64,000 nucleotides of DNA from Scandinavium sp036409475 (GCF_036409475.1 NZ_JAYRCK010000001.1:62001-126000); one strand, 5' to 3'; positions 52,154 through 62,030 are shown, counted from the stretch's first letter. Program-made: numbers and translations. Notes: generated by a model from the letters alone, not told the origin.

Positions 52154-54682
52154 TCAATGACAAATAAAGTTTGCGTTTATGACCACGGCATCTTTATTCG
52201 GCCCGGGAAAGGCGTAGTCAGCCTTGCATTGCTGTGAGGGTGTCTTTCCCCACGAAACCGCTAAATGCCCCTGTGCATCTAACCCGGCCAGATAAACCTG
52301 CCCCCCTTCACCCACGATGGAACCGCCGTGATGAGCAGAAGCCAGCAATGTCACCATCGCCCCAAACGGCACGGGCTGCCCATTCGCCTGGGTTAACGTT
52401 ATTAATGCCCGAAGGCCGACGTTAGCCACATACTCAGCACGAACAACCGCCCCGCGGGTTGGCGTGACCGTGGTGTTGGTCAGCTCTAACTCCACATCAT
52501 CAGGTAACGAGTCGGTGCGCAGCGCCACGTCATTTTTACGAAACGGTGTCAGGTTGCTGGTGACGGTATACCCGCGCCAGTCTGTTTTCGCCCCGCTCTG
52601 GTTTTGGATGCTGACCCCTTTCGCGCCGGGTGCCTTGATCAGCACATTGGTCTCGCCCAACGGCTGCGACAGCGTCACACCATCGGCATGGGCCATGACC
52701 CCACCCTGCAAGCCATAATTCAGACGTTGGTTATGCTGGTTATAGGAATAGCCTGCATTTACTTCGCCGTAGCTGCCTTTATAGTCGCCCGTCATAGTGC
52801 CGGTATAACCGACATTGTCGCTGCCATAGCCCTGCTGCACGTTCCAGTTGAGGGCGTTGTTTTCCAGCGCCATTCCGCTGACCCCGATCTGGTGAGTTGT
52901 CCCGCCATTTTTGCTGTTGTTCAGGCTGTAATTCACCCAACTGTTGGGCAGAAACTTCTCCAGCGGAACACTGATATTCAACGCCAGTTGCCGATCGTTT
53001 TGCCGCGAAGTCTGGCTTCCAGACCCGCTTGAGGTGCCGTTTTGACTCCAGGTGTAGGTCAACCCATAGCTGATCCCTCGCCAGGCATTGTTGTACCCCG
53101 CGCTGTATGACTTCATCGCTTGCCCTGAATGCCAGTAGTCTTCCCTTACTGCACTTAACATCAGCGATCCCAGTTCGTTACCCAACGCCTGGCTGACGGT
53201 CAATTCCATCCGATTACGGCGACGAACGGGGATAACATTATTGTCGCTGTAGGTATCCAGCACTTCCTGCATGCTGTAATAGCCACTGGTGGAATAGCGG
53301 TAGCCCGCAATGGCGAAATTCGTACCGCTCGCCACGATATTTTTGCTGTATCGGGCTCGCCATGACTGCCCGCTGGTTTGTGCGTCGTTTTTGGGTGACG
53401 ACCACGCCTGAGTGATATCGACGGAAACCGCGCCAATATCTCCCATATTTTTACCCAGCCCAGCGGCAACCGATTGATACTTCGTTGATTCCTGTATCCC
53501 ACCATACAGCGTGAACCCTTTCGGTAAGCCGTAGATGTTGGTCAACTGCGCAAAGGGGGTTTTATCCACACTGCTGTCGTAAGAACGATAAAGGCCGCCC
53601 GTCAGGGCATACTTCGACCGCCCTTCACGTTGCAGCACGGGCAGAGAGGCATACGGCACAACAAAATGTTGTTCGCTGCCATCTGCCTCCTGCACTGTGA
53701 CCTCAAAATCACCGGCACCGCCTGTCGGGTACATATCCGTAATTTCGAATGCGCCGGGCGCAACCGCGTTCTGATAAATCACATAGCCATTTTGACGGAT
53801 GACGACCTGAGCATTCGTTCGAGCGATTCCGCGGATAACCGGCGCGTACCCTTTCAAAGAATCTGGCAGCATGTCGTCATCTGAGGCCAGTTGCACGCCA
53901 CGAAACGGCATACTGTCAAACACATCAGCGGGCGCTGAGCTGTCCCCTGCGGTGAGTTGGGCTTGCAACGGGATCACGTCACGATTCAGGTAGGTATAAA
54001 CCGTCGCCCACTTATCCTTGCCTTCACTGTCACGGTTCCAGGTCGTGTAATTGCGCAGCCGCCAGGGGCCAATATTGATGCCAGGGCGTAAATTGGCGTA
54101 TTGAGTATTGCTACTCTGCTGCTCTCCCCAGTTGCTGGTTCCGCTCACGCTGTAATTGAGCATCGCCGCGTTGATGCCTTCATCCCACAATTCTGGCGCG
54201 ACCCAGCCTCGCACAACCGGCATCAGCGCCGCCTGCGGGATGCTCAGCACCAGACGCTGCGTGCTGAACTGGAAATCGCTGGTCGCCAGAGGAATGGCGG
54301 CCAGATTGGCACAATCGCCCTCAGTCTTGAGGGCAGGAAACTGATCTGTTTTTACGCCCCACTGCTTTAGTTGATCGACGCTCAGGCAGGGCACCAACTC
54401 ACTTTCGCCTTCAGAGTTGGTGCTTGCTGTAAAATCGATATCCACCGTATCAACCAGCTGATCGGCCACAATGACATCGACGTGATAGCGGCCCGCGGCC
54501 TGAGAACCCGACTCATAAGCTGAGAGGTCAATTTTGCCCGCGCCCGGATTGTCCAGTTCCAGCAATCCAGGATTGAACGTGTCACGTGCCCAGGCCACCT
54601 CCGGGAGACTCCCCAGGGCGAAGGCCATCAGCACAGCCAAACGCCCTGGCCTGCTTGTTTTTAGAGAGTTCGCTATCATCAT
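52154..54682 (-). CDS. Fimbrial outer-membrane usher
   Basis: This is an 842-residue FimD/PapC-family usher. A signal peptide ends near EVAWARD. The N-terminal domain (TFNPGLLELDN) and the conserved FRGVQLASDDDMLPDSLKGYAP start of the barrel are present. The plug domain carries VIRQNGYVIYQNAVAPGAFEI, and the C-terminal domain ends in the usher Cys pair (QQCKADYAF, FICH). It forms the secretion pore for the pilus. Two adjacent ATG codons are possible starts. Confidence 0.95.
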   Translation of the reverse strand: MMIANSLKTSRPGRLAVLMAFALGSLPEVAWARDTFNPGLLELDNPGAGKIDLSAYESGSQAAGRYHVDVIVADQLVDTVDIDFTASTNSEGESELVPCLSVDQLKQWGVKTDQFPALKTEGDCANLAAIPLATSDFQFSTQRLVLSIPQAALMPVVRGWVAPELWDEGINAAMLNYSVSGTSNWGEQQSSNTQYANLRPGINIGPWRLRNYTTWNRDSEGKDKWATVYTYLNRDVIPLQAQLTAGDSSAPADVFDSMPFRGVQLASDDDMLPDSLKGYAPVIRGIARTNAQVVIRQNGYVIYQNAVAPGAFEITDMYPTGGAGDFEVTVQEADGSEQHFVVPYASLPVLQREGRSKYALTGGLYRSYDSSVDKTPFAQLTNIYGLPKGFTLYGGIQESTKYQSVAAGLGKNMGDIGAVSVDITQAWSSPKNDAQTSGQSWRARYSKNIVASGTNFAIAGYRYSTSGYYSMQEVLDTYSDNNVIPVRRRNRMELTVSQALGNELGSLMLSAVREDYWHSGQAMKSYSAGYNNAWRGISYGLTYTWSQNGTSSGSGSQTSRQNDRQLALNISVPLEKFLPNSWVNYSLNNSKNGGTTHQIGVSGMALENNALNWNVQQGYGSDNVGYTGTMTGDYKGSYGEVNAGYSYNQHNQRLNYGLQGGVMAHADGVTLSQPLGETNVLIKAPGAKGVSIQNQSGAKTDWRGYTVTSNLTPFRKNDVALRTDSLPDDVELELTNTTVTPTRGAVVRAEYVANVGLRALITLTQANGQPVPFGAMVTLLASAHHGGSIVGEGGQVYLAGLDAQGHLAVSWGKTPSQQCKADYAFPGPNKDAVVINANFICH

Positions 54683-54721
54683 AACCCTGTGTTCCTTGTG
54701 ACAACCTTGCAGCGTTCTTCT

Positions 54722-55399
54722 TTAAAAGGTTGCGCGGTGAGGCTTCCCAGGCCCGCCATAATCATTGATGAGGGTAAACGTCATTGCACCGCCGCCACTC
54801 TCCTGGGGCAGTCGGAAACGCGCCGTGGACCCTGGAAGGACGTAACTGACGTCATCGAGTTTTTTGCCGTTCACGGTAATTTCGTTAAAATTCATGACAT
54901 ATGGCGTGGGGTTATTCACCCGAAGTTGGTTCCCTGAGCGTGACCAGGTCAATTTGTCCGCCAGTGATTCGGGTATGTCACCGTTCAATGCGGCAGGGCG
55001 ATAAATCAGCTTGATTCGCGTTTTCACCGCAATCTGCAATGTATTTTCTTTTTGCACCGCCGCCGGAATGGCTTTTATGTTCAGCCAGTACAATGTCTCT
55101 TTGTCTTGTGCCCGCGTCCCTACCATAATAATGCGCTCAACATTCTGACGATTTTTATCCAGACGATATAAAGGTGGCGTAATAATAAAAGGGGTTTTCT
55201 CAGCAATGCCATTTTGCGCTTCAATCCACGACTGAATGAGATACGGCGTCGAGTCCGGATTATTCACACTGATGGCAGCTTCTTTTTTATTGCCATCAAA
55301 AATAACCCGGGTTCCGCCAATCACCACGCCAGCATTGACCACATTAATACCTGTAGTAAAGACGGCCACGGCAATCAACGTTTTGCTAAGGAAATTCAT
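54722..55399 (-). CDS. Fimbrial periplasmic chaperone
   Basis: This is a 225-residue PapD/FimC-type chaperone. The signal peptide is about 22 residues and ends near VVNAGV. The mature start is GVVIGGTRVIFDGNKKEA, with the subunit-anchoring Arg. IKLIYRPAAL holds the conserved Lys of strand G1. ATG 55399 (MNFLSKTL) is used. It sits between the major subunit and usher genes. Confidence 0.94.
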   Translation of the reverse strand: MNFLSKTLIAVAVFTTGINVVNAGVVIGGTRVIFDGNKKEAAISVNNPDSTPYLIQSWIEAQNGIAEKTPFIITPPLYRLDKNRQNVERIIMVGTRAQDKETLYWLNIKAIPAAVQKENTLQIAVKTRIKLIYRPAALNGDIPESLADKLTWSRSGNQLRVNNPTPYVMNFNEITVNGKKLDDVSYVLPGSTARFRLPQESGGGAMTFTLINDYGGPGKPHRATF

Positions 55400-55456
55400 T
55401 TTATACCTCAATAAAAAACGGGGCCTGGCACGGCCCCAGATTTTCAATACTCAATA

Positions 55457-55987
55457 TTAGTTGTAGACCACAGAGAAGTTGGCAACCGAGTTCGCTGGCC
55501 CTGCGCCTACGGTAGAGATAGTCGATTGATACTGTGCGTAGAAATTCAGCGTGTTGTCCTGCGTGGAGCTTAATACGTAGTGATAACCATTCGAGCCGTT
55601 CAGGGGCAGATCGGTTTTATCCGCGCTCATCAGGTTGATAGCCACACCGGTTGCGGCACCTGGAAGGGTGCTGTCAATGGCCAGCAGAGCTGAGTTACTC
55701 GCTTCCGGTGTACCGTCGAAAACCACTTTTGCTGACGCTACGCTTGGCGGGCAGTTTTTCAATACGATGTTAAATCCCTGGGCTGCCGTTCTTGACCCCA
55801 CACCGGTGAATTCAGTTTTGTAATATTCGCCCAAATCAACCGTCTGGTTTTGGGAGGCGACATCTACGGCGCACGCAGAATCCAAAATCTTACCAGTGAA
55901 ATTGACCGTTCCCGCGGCAGCAAACACATTACTCATAGATAATACTGCGGTAGCAGCAATGACTGCAGAAATAATATTTTTGTTCAT
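55457..55987 (-). CDS. Major fimbrial subunit
   Basis: This is a 176-residue FimA-like pilin. A signal peptide ends near NVFAAA, and the cysteines are in DSACAVDV and LKNCPPS. The C-terminus is SVANFSVVYN. ATG 55987 (MNKNIISAVIAA) follows AAGGAAA. As first gene of the operon with a gap of 57 nt to the chaperone, it is the likely shaft subunit. Confidence 0.93.
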   Translation of the reverse strand: MNKNIISAVIAATAVLSMSNVFAAAGTVNFTGKILDSACAVDVASQNQTVDLGEYYKTEFTGVGSRTAAQGFNIVLKNCPPSVASAKVVFDGTPEASNSALLAIDSTLPGAATGVAINLMSADKTDLPLNGSNGYHYVLSSTQDNTLNFYAQYQSTISTVGAGPANSVANFSVVYN

Positions 55988-56343
55988 CACAAATTTCCTT
56001 ATCTTATATTTAAGGCGATAGAAACCGCCTCCCTGATGACAGAGGGTAGCGTTGTGTATCATCATGTTTTTACATCACCATGAAATATGGTAATCACTAT
56101 CATCGAGCCACGCAGGCCTTATAACTGCAATCCCACACTTCGATTGCGGAAATTATTATGCAAAGCTCATATTACATTCAATAAATTTATCAATCCAAAA
56201 ATACACCTCACCGCACACCGCTTTAATTTAATATTCAACACTCTTGTTGTCTATTTTTGGACCGCCCCTGGCTATTCATCTACCCACATCAATTAGGGAT
56301 AATCAAAGGACTTTTCTGAGACACTGATGATGAGGATAGCCCA
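55988..56343. promoter_or_regulatory. Fimbrial operon control region
   Basis: This 356-bp, very AT-rich region separates the fimbrial operon and the first CRP-like regulator gene, which are divergent. I looked for a FimA-type invertible switch (paired inverted repeats) and for a recombinase gene and found neither, so phase variation by inversion is unlikely. No clear promoter could be picked. Confidence 0.6.
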
Positions 56344-57012
56344 ATGCTAAGTGATGCCCTTTATCCGGGGAAACACCCGCCAGGCTTTATTAACAAAAAA
56401 GAAACAAAACCAGTGGAGCACATTCAAAAACTTATTGAGAGTTTTCAATCGCAAGCCAAAGAGATGATCATTACCTCTCATCACCCCCTTAATTTATCTG
56501 AACCCAATAGCGCATTTTGTTTTTTGCTGCACCGAGGCCATGTCAATTTGTTCAACCCAAAACGGAATCTGGTCCTGAATACTGAACATGCGCCGTTTGT
56601 CTTCGGATTTAGCAAACTCTGTTCGTCTGCCCCCTCCATGGCATTGATCCCGTCTTCAGACGCAGCGTTTAGCGTGCTGCCGCTGGCGAATGCCTGTGAC
56701 ATTGTGGCGAAAAAGCAGCTTTGGCAGTCGCTCTCTTATTTACTGATGTATATTTCTTCGCGCGTTTACGACCACAGCACGCGCTTGTCTCAGATGAACT
56801 CCTACGAGACGGTGAGGAATATCCTGATGGAGCTGTGCGAAGAAAGTGAGGAATTACGGGCTGAAACGTCTGTGCTGCACTATATCCAAAGCCGCTGTTA
56901 TTTATCGCGAAGCGGGATTATGCGGATCCTCTCTGAGTTACGCGCCGGGAACTACATTACCATTCAGGACGGGACCCTGGTTGACGTGCATACCCTTCCC
57001 AAAAAGTTCTGA
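56344..57012 (+). CDS. CRP-like winged-helix regulator 1 (IprA/YaiV type)
   Basis: This 222-residue protein has a cNMP-binding-like N-terminal half and a C-terminal winged helix (HYIQSRCYLSRSGIMRILSE, then LRAGNYITIQDGTLVDVHTL). No cAMP-binding residues of CRP are seen. It is paralogous to the next gene: YETVRNILMELCEESEELRAE aligns with YEIICFKLLELMNEPEPIRSS. It diverges from the fimbrial operon, so regulation of the pili is likely. I cannot give it a firm name. Confidence 0.75.
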   Translation: MLSDALYPGKHPPGFINKKETKPVEHIQKLIESFQSQAKEMIITSHHPLNLSEPNSAFCFLLHRGHVNLFNPKRNLVLNTEHAPFVFGFSKLCSSAPSMALIPSSDAAFSVLPLANACDIVAKKQLWQSLSYLLMYISSRVYDHSTRLSQMNSYETVRNILMELCEESEELRAETSVLHYIQSRCYLSRSGIMRILSELRAGNYITIQDGTLVDVHTLPKKF

Positions 57013-57081
57013 ATACGTCGGTTATTCTGCGCGACGGTTTAGCTAAAATGTGTAACTTTTATCTATACTTATAGAAGATCC

Positions 57082-57095
57082 TACCTGGTCAGGTA
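57082..57095. promoter_or_regulatory. Palindrome before the second regulator gene
   Basis: TACCTG-GT-CAGGTA is a perfect 6-bp dyad that ends 8 nt before ATG 57104. A bound protein here would block transcription or ribosome entry, so it may be an autoregulatory operator. Confidence 0.4.
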
Positions 57096-57103
57096 CTCAG
57101 TGC

Positions 57104-57730
57104 ATGAACAACAGTCATTTCTCATTGAGCCACATGAATGAACCCTTCCCCTTCGCCAAAACGCTGGTGGAGGCGTTATTGCCTTTTGCGGAGGTAAAAC
57201 GCTATCCGAAAGGAACACGCATCAACATCCTTCGCGAAGACACACGGGTTTGTCAGTTGATCCTTTCCGGCTCTATTGAGGTTCGTCGCAAATCAGACAA
57301 TTTGCTGATTGTGACGTTACTTCCACCGAACATCCTTGGATTGAGCGTTCGTGAGATTTATGTGATCACCAAAGAGCCGTGCAAAGTTGCCACTTTGCCG
57401 CTGGATGAGGCCTATCACCATTTTACGGAATTGGGGCTGTGGGAAACGGTCGCTCAACATCTGCTGGCCGTGACCAATAAACTGTACTCATACAGCAAGC
57501 AGCTCAGTGCTCCAACGGTGTATGAAATCATCTGCTTTAAGCTGCTCGAACTGATGAACGAGCCGGAACCGATACGCAGCAGTATTGCCGTTGAGCGTTA
57601 TATTCGTGAAAAGACACATATCTCCCGCAGCAGCGTGATGAAAATCCTGGCCGATTTAAAAATGGGCGGGTATATCGTCCTCGAAGAAGGACGACTCCTC
57701 GAAATTCGCCATCTGCCGTCGAAATACTGA
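57104..57730 (+). CDS. CRP-like winged-helix regulator 2 (IprA/YaiV type)
   Basis: This is a 208-residue paralogue of the previous gene. The N-terminal half has a cupin-like pattern (RYPKGTRINILREDTRVCQLILSG as in CRP-fold proteins, then SIEVRRKSDN). The C-terminal HTH is REKTHISRSSVMKILADLKMG. A possible operator overlaps the leader. The tandem pair lies between the fimbrial operon and fabI and is absent there in E. coli K-12. Confidence 0.75.
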   Translation: MNNSHFSLSHMNEPFPFAKTLVEALLPFAEVKRYPKGTRINILREDTRVCQLILSGSIEVRRKSDNLLIVTLLPPNILGLSVREIYVITKEPCKVATLPLDEAYHHFTELGLWETVAQHLLAVTNKLYSYSKQLSAPTVYEIICFKLLELMNEPEPIRSSIAVERYIREKTHISRSSVMKILADLKMGGYIVLEEGRLLEIRHLPSKY

Positions 57731-57863
57731 ACGCGCCATCAGGTTGGATCTGTCCTTCGTGCTGCGGCTGATATAATAGAAAGATGTCGAATTTGTGTTC
57801 TCCCTCGCTCTGAATCGTGGGGACGATGTAAAAATCACGTGACAATTCAGGCGCGTAGTGGGC

Positions 57864-57869
57864 TATAAT
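57864..57869 (+). promoter_or_regulatory. Candidate fabI -10 element
   Basis: A perfect TATAAT lies 92 nt upstream of fabI. TGACAA, 18 nt further up (57840-57845), is a partial -35. Confidence 0.5.
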
Positions 57870-57961
57870 TTCGCCCTGCTCTCTCTATTATTCTGGCTTA
57901 TATTATTGTAACTCAATGAATGTAAAGCCAAAAATAAGCAATGACATAAGGATTAAAAGCT

Positions 57962-58750
57962 ATGGGTTTTCTTTCCGGTAAGCGCATTCTGGTGACTGGC
58001 GTTGCCAGCAAACTGTCCATCGCCTACGGTATCGCTCAGGCCATGCACCGCGAAGGCGCTGAGCTGGCCTTCACCTACCAGAACGACAAGCTGAAAGGCC
58101 GTGTTGAAGAATTTGCCGCGCAGCTGGGTTCCAATATTGTTCTGGAATGTGATGTTGCTCAGGACGAAAGTATTGATGCCCTGTTTGCGGAACTGGTGAA
58201 AACGTGGCCGAAGTTTGACGGTTTCGTGCACTCTATCGGCTTCGCACCAGGCGATCAGCTGGACGGCGACTATGTGAATGCCGTAACCCGTGAAGGCTTT
58301 AAAATCGCTCACGACATCAGCTCCTACAGCTTCGTGGCAATGGCTAAAGCTTGCCGTTCCATGCTGAACCCAGGTTCTGCGCTGCTGACCCTGTCCTATC
58401 TGGGTGCTGAGCGTGCTATCCCTAACTACAACGTGATGGGTCTGGCAAAAGCGTCTCTGGAAGCTAACGTGCGCTACATGGCGAACGCGATGGGTCCAGA
58501 AGGCGTGCGTGTTAACGGTATCTCTGCTGGCCCAATCCGTACTCTGGCGGCTTCCGGCATCAAAGATTTCCGTAAGATGCTGGCTCACTGTGAAGCGGTT
58601 ACCCCGATTCGCCGCACCGTGACTATCGAAGACGTCGGTAACAGCGCAGCGTTCCTGTGTTCTGACCTGTCTGCCGGTATCTCCGGTGAAGTCGTTCACG
58701 TTGACGGTGGTTTCAGCATCGCCGCGATGAACGAGCTGGAACTGAAATAA
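57962..58750 (+). CDS. fabI: FabI, enoyl-ACP reductase
   Basis: FabI catalyses the last step of each fatty-acid elongation cycle using NADH and is the target of triclosan. The protein has 262 residues as in E. coli. The catalytic Tyr146, Tyr156 and Lys163 are in place (SYLGAERAIPNYNVMGLAK). Gly93 (SIGF) and Phe203-region residues are of the sensitive type, with no known resistance change at Gly93. Confidence 0.98.
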   Translation: MGFLSGKRILVTGVASKLSIAYGIAQAMHREGAELAFTYQNDKLKGRVEEFAAQLGSNIVLECDVAQDESIDALFAELVKTWPKFDGFVHSIGFAPGDQLDGDYVNAVTREGFKIAHDISSYSFVAMAKACRSMLNPGSALLTLSYLGAERAIPNYNVMGLAKASLEANVRYMANAMGPEGVRVNGISAGPIRTLAASGIKDFRKMLAHCEAVTPIRRTVTIEDVGNSAAFLCSDLSAGISGEVVHVDGGFSIAAMNELELK

Positions 58751-58759
58751 GTTCTGCCG

Positions 58760-58786
58760 CCGCCCTGCGCTCGCAGGGCGGTTTTT
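58760..58786 (+). terminator. fabI terminator
   Basis: 10-bp arms CCGCCCTGCG/CGCAGGGCGG with a 2-nt loop are followed by TTTTT, 9 nt after the fabI stop codon. It is a strong Rho-independent terminator. Confidence 0.93.
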
Positions 58787-58897
58787 CCTTCGTTATTCCA
58801 CTCTGTTATTTGTTATCACGCATCAATCTTTTTCCCCGCCCTCGCCTTACGTCAGGATAGTCAGTCATAAACGATACGACGCCCTGAAGGAATCCCC

Positions 58898-60007
58898 ATG
58901 GAGCAACGCCGCGTTTACGGCAAAGGCCAGTGGTACCATGAAACACAAGCGAGAAACCAGGCGGCAGATGTGCTGCCTCTGGTGCCTGAAGCGGCCCATG
59001 TCGCCGATCGCTTTCTACTGGATTTGACGCTGCCAGAGCAGGTCAGTGACGACTGTCAGCCGTGGTTACACCTCTCTTCAAAGATAGCCGTCCATCTGTT
59101 TCCCAATGACGTCGCCGTCACCCGCCTGAATACCTTCAGCGCCTATGACCGTCTGAGCACCGCACTGACAGTGGCTCAGGTCTTTGGCGTGCAGCGGCTG
59201 TGCAACCACTATGCCGCGCGTCTGGCCCCCTTGCCTGGCCCGGACTCTTCACGCGAAAGCAATCACCGCCTGGCGCAAATCACGCAATATGCTCGCCAGC
59301 TGGCAGGCTCTCCCTCTGTCATTTGTTCTGCGTCACGCCAGCAGCTTGATGCCGTCGGCCTTAGCGTGCCTGACATTGTGCTGATGACTCAGATTGTCGG
59401 TTTTGTCGGCTATCAGGCGCGCGTGATGGCTGTGGGTCAGGCGCTGCTTGGTCTTCCGGTTCGTTGGCTACCGGGAATGCCCGTTCAGGAGGAGGCTCCC
59501 GCGTCCCTGTTTGATGCTCAAACGCAAGACTGGAAATCCGATCTCGATGTCATTGAAAATCACGATTTCAGCAACCTTCAGCTGGATGCGCTCTTACCTT
59601 TGTTGGCGTGGGATAAACTGTTGCTGAGGCTGGAAATTGATCTGCTCGACGCTCTGCATACGGAGCCGGAGTACGCCACGCTGGTCGCTGTGCTGAATGC
59701 CAGAATCAACGGCAGCGCCAGTTGCTTCTGGCAGCACGCGCAGGACGAATCCTTGTTGCTGGCTATTCTTGAGGGGGAAAACGCGTTGCAGCAGTGGGGC
59801 CAGAATAACCCCGCCGCGCTCGCCGTGATCCAGGCCGTTCAGCTGTTAACCAAAGCGCCAGACCGTTTTAGCGCCGCGCAGTTTACCCCTTTGCTCGATA
59901 ACAATCTCTCTCCCGCACAGGCTTTCACGCTGCTTGCCCTGAGCGGGGTAAATGGCTGGCTAAATCGGCTAAAAATCGGCCTTGGCGAGGCGTTACCTGT
60001 TACGTAA
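58898..60007 (+). CDS. yciW: YciW, CMD-family putative oxidoreductase
   Basis: YciW is a 369-residue protein with carboxymuconolactone-decarboxylase/AhpD-like segments. MEQRRVYGKGQWYHETQ and RLCNHYAARLAPLPGPDSSRESN match E. coli YciW. The AhpD-type CxxC pair is not obvious, so peroxidase activity is doubtful. In E. coli the gene is linked to cysteine/methionine metabolism. It lies between fabI and rnb as in E. coli. Confidence 0.88.
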   Translation: MEQRRVYGKGQWYHETQARNQAADVLPLVPEAAHVADRFLLDLTLPEQVSDDCQPWLHLSSKIAVHLFPNDVAVTRLNTFSAYDRLSTALTVAQVFGVQRLCNHYAARLAPLPGPDSSRESNHRLAQITQYARQLAGSPSVICSASRQQLDAVGLSVPDIVLMTQIVGFVGYQARVMAVGQALLGLPVRWLPGMPVQEEAPASLFDAQTQDWKSDLDVIENHDFSNLQLDALLPLLAWDKLLLRLEIDLLDALHTEPEYATLVAVLNARINGSASCFWQHAQDESLLLAILEGENALQQWGQNNPAALAVIQAVQLLTKAPDRFSAAQFTPLLDNNLSPAQAFTLLALSGVNGWLNRLKIGLGEALPVT

Positions 60008-60088
60008 AAGCCTTAAAGACCGCTTGCTGCAACAGGGATATTCGCGTAAAACTGTCAGCCGCTCTTTTGGCCACGAAAATACATAATT

Positions 60089-62026
60089 ATGTTTCAGGAC
60101 AACCCGCTGCTTGCGCAGCTAAAACAGCAACTTCATTCCCAGACTCCCCGCGCTGAAGGCGTGGTGAAAGGCACGGAAAAAGGCTTTGGCTTTTTAGAAG
60201 TCGATGCCCAGAAAAGCTATTTCATTCCGCCGCCGCAGATGAAAAAAGTGATGCATGGCGACCGTATTATTGCCACCATCCATAGCGACAAGGGCAAAGA
60301 AAGCGCCGAACCGGAAGAGCTGGTCGAGCCTTTCCTGACGCGTTTTGTTGGCCGGGTACAGAAAAAAGATGATCGCCTGTCCATCGTGCCCGATCATCCC
60401 CTGCTGAAAGAGGCCATCCAGTGCCGCCCTGTGCGTAGTCTGGAACACGATTTTAATGACGGCGACTGGGCGGTTGCAGAGATGCGCCGTCATCCGCTGA
60501 AAGGCGATCGCAGTTTCTACGCCGAACTGACTCAGTTCATCACCTTTGGCGACGATCACTTCGTGCCATGGTGGGTTACACTCGCTCGCCATAACCTCGA
60601 AAAAGTGGCGCCGGAAGGCACCGCCACCGACATGCAGGACGAAGGTCTTGAGCGCCGTGATTTGACCGGGCTGGACTTTGTCACCATCGACAGCGCCAGC
60701 ACCGAAGATATGGACGATGCGCTGTATGCTGAGATTGCCGCCGACGGTAAACTGCATCTCACCGTCGCTATCGCCGATCCGACAGCGTGGATTATCGAAG
60801 GCAGCAAACTGGATAACGCGGCAAAAATTCGTGCGTTCACCAACTATCTGCCGGGCTTCAACATCCCGATGCTGCCACGTGAACTCTCTGACGATTTGTG
60901 CTCACTGCGCCCCAATGAAGTGCGTCCGGTCCTTGCCTGCCGCATGATTATCGCAGCAGATGGCACCCTTGAAGACGATATTGAATTCTTCGCCGCCACC
61001 ATCGAATCAAAAGCCAAACTGGCCTATGACGATGTGTCTGACTGGCTGGAAGGCAACGGTAGCTGGCAGCCGCAAAGCGAGGCTATCGCCAACCAAATTA
61101 AGCTGCTGGAGCGTATTTGCGCGCTGCGCGGCGAATGGCGTCACAACCACGCGCTGGTGTTCAAAGACCGCCCTGACTACCGCTTCGTGCTGGGTGAGAA
61201 AGGCGAAGTGCTGGATATCATCGCTGAACCGCGCCGCATTGCGAACCGTATCGTGGAAGAATCCATGATTGCCGCCAACATCTGCGCGGCTCGCGTGCTG
61301 CGCGATAAGCTCGGTTTCGGGATTTACAACGTTCACACCGGTTTCGATGCTGCGAAGACCGAACAGCTGGCAGAGCTGATGAAGAGCCATGATGTTCACG
61401 TCGATCCGCAGGAAGTGTTGACGCTGGAAGGCTTCTGTAAACTGCGCCGTGAACTCGACGCGATGCCAACAGGCTTCCTCGATAGCCGTATTCGTCGCTT
61501 CCAGTCGTTTGCAGAAATCAGCATTGAACCGGGTCCGCACTTCGGTCTGGGCCTTGAAGCTTACGCTACCTGGACTTCGCCAATCCGTAAATACGGCGAC
61601 ATGGTGAACCATCGTCTGCTGAAAGCGATCATTAAAGGTGAAACCCCGGCGCGTCCGCAGGATGAATCCACCGTGCAGATGGCTGAACGCCGTCGTCTGA
61701 ACCGCATGGCTGAGCGTGACGTGGCGGACTGGCTGTACGCTCGTTTCCTGAACGACAAAGCCGGAACCGACACTCGCTTTGCCGCTGAAATCATCGATAT
61801 CAGCCGTGGCGGGATGCGTGTTCGTCTGGTTGATAACGGCGCGGTGGCGTTTATTCCAGCGCCATTCCTGCATGCCGTTCGTGATGAAATGGTTTGCAGC
61901 CAGGAAAATGGCACCGTGCAAATCAAAGGCGAAACTGTTTATAAAGTGACAGAGGTTATCGATGTCACGATTGCTGAAGTCCGTATGGAAACCCGCAGTA
62001 TTATCGCGCGTCCTTTCCAGGCGTAA
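60089..62026 (+). CDS. rnb: RNase II, 3'-5' exoribonuclease
   Basis: RNase II degrades single-stranded RNA from the 3' end, releasing nucleoside monophosphates. The protein has 645 residues (644 in E. coli). Cold-shock domains lie at the N-terminus (GVVKGTEKGFGFLEV). The catalytic RNB motif is DSASTEDMDDALYAE with the metal-binding aspartates. The S1 domain at the end is ISRGGMRVRLVDNGAVAFIP. Confidence 0.98.
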   Translation: MFQDNPLLAQLKQQLHSQTPRAEGVVKGTEKGFGFLEVDAQKSYFIPPPQMKKVMHGDRIIATIHSDKGKESAEPEELVEPFLTRFVGRVQKKDDRLSIVPDHPLLKEAIQCRPVRSLEHDFNDGDWAVAEMRRHPLKGDRSFYAELTQFITFGDDHFVPWWVTLARHNLEKVAPEGTATDMQDEGLERRDLTGLDFVTIDSASTEDMDDALYAEIAADGKLHLTVAIADPTAWIIEGSKLDNAAKIRAFTNYLPGFNIPMLPRELSDDLCSLRPNEVRPVLACRMIIAADGTLEDDIEFFAATIESKAKLAYDDVSDWLEGNGSWQPQSEAIANQIKLLERICALRGEWRHNHALVFKDRPDYRFVLGEKGEVLDIIAEPRRIANRIVEESMIAANICAARVLRDKLGFGIYNVHTGFDAAKTEQLAELMKSHDVHVDPQEVLTLEGFCKLRRELDAMPTGFLDSRIRRFQSFAEISIEPGPHFGLGLEAYATWTSPIRKYGDMVNHRLLKAIIKGETPARPQDESTVQMAERRRLNRMAERDVADWLYARFLNDKAGTDTRFAAEIIDISRGGMRVRLVDNGAVAFIPAPFLHAVRDEMVCSQENGTVQIKGETVYKVTEVIDVTIAEVRMETRSIIARPFQA

Positions 62027-62030
62027 CCTT

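Noticed and set aside
55988..56343. Possible invertible phase switch before the pilin gene
   Set aside because: No pair of inverted repeats flanking a promoter was seen, and no FimB/FimE-type recombinase gene is nearby.
57953..58699. 248-codon minus-strand open frame opposite fabI
   Set aside because: Complete overlap with fabI, no start signal, and no independent evidence.
61007..61921. 304-codon minus-strand open frame opposite rnb
   Set aside because: Antisense shadow of RNase II.
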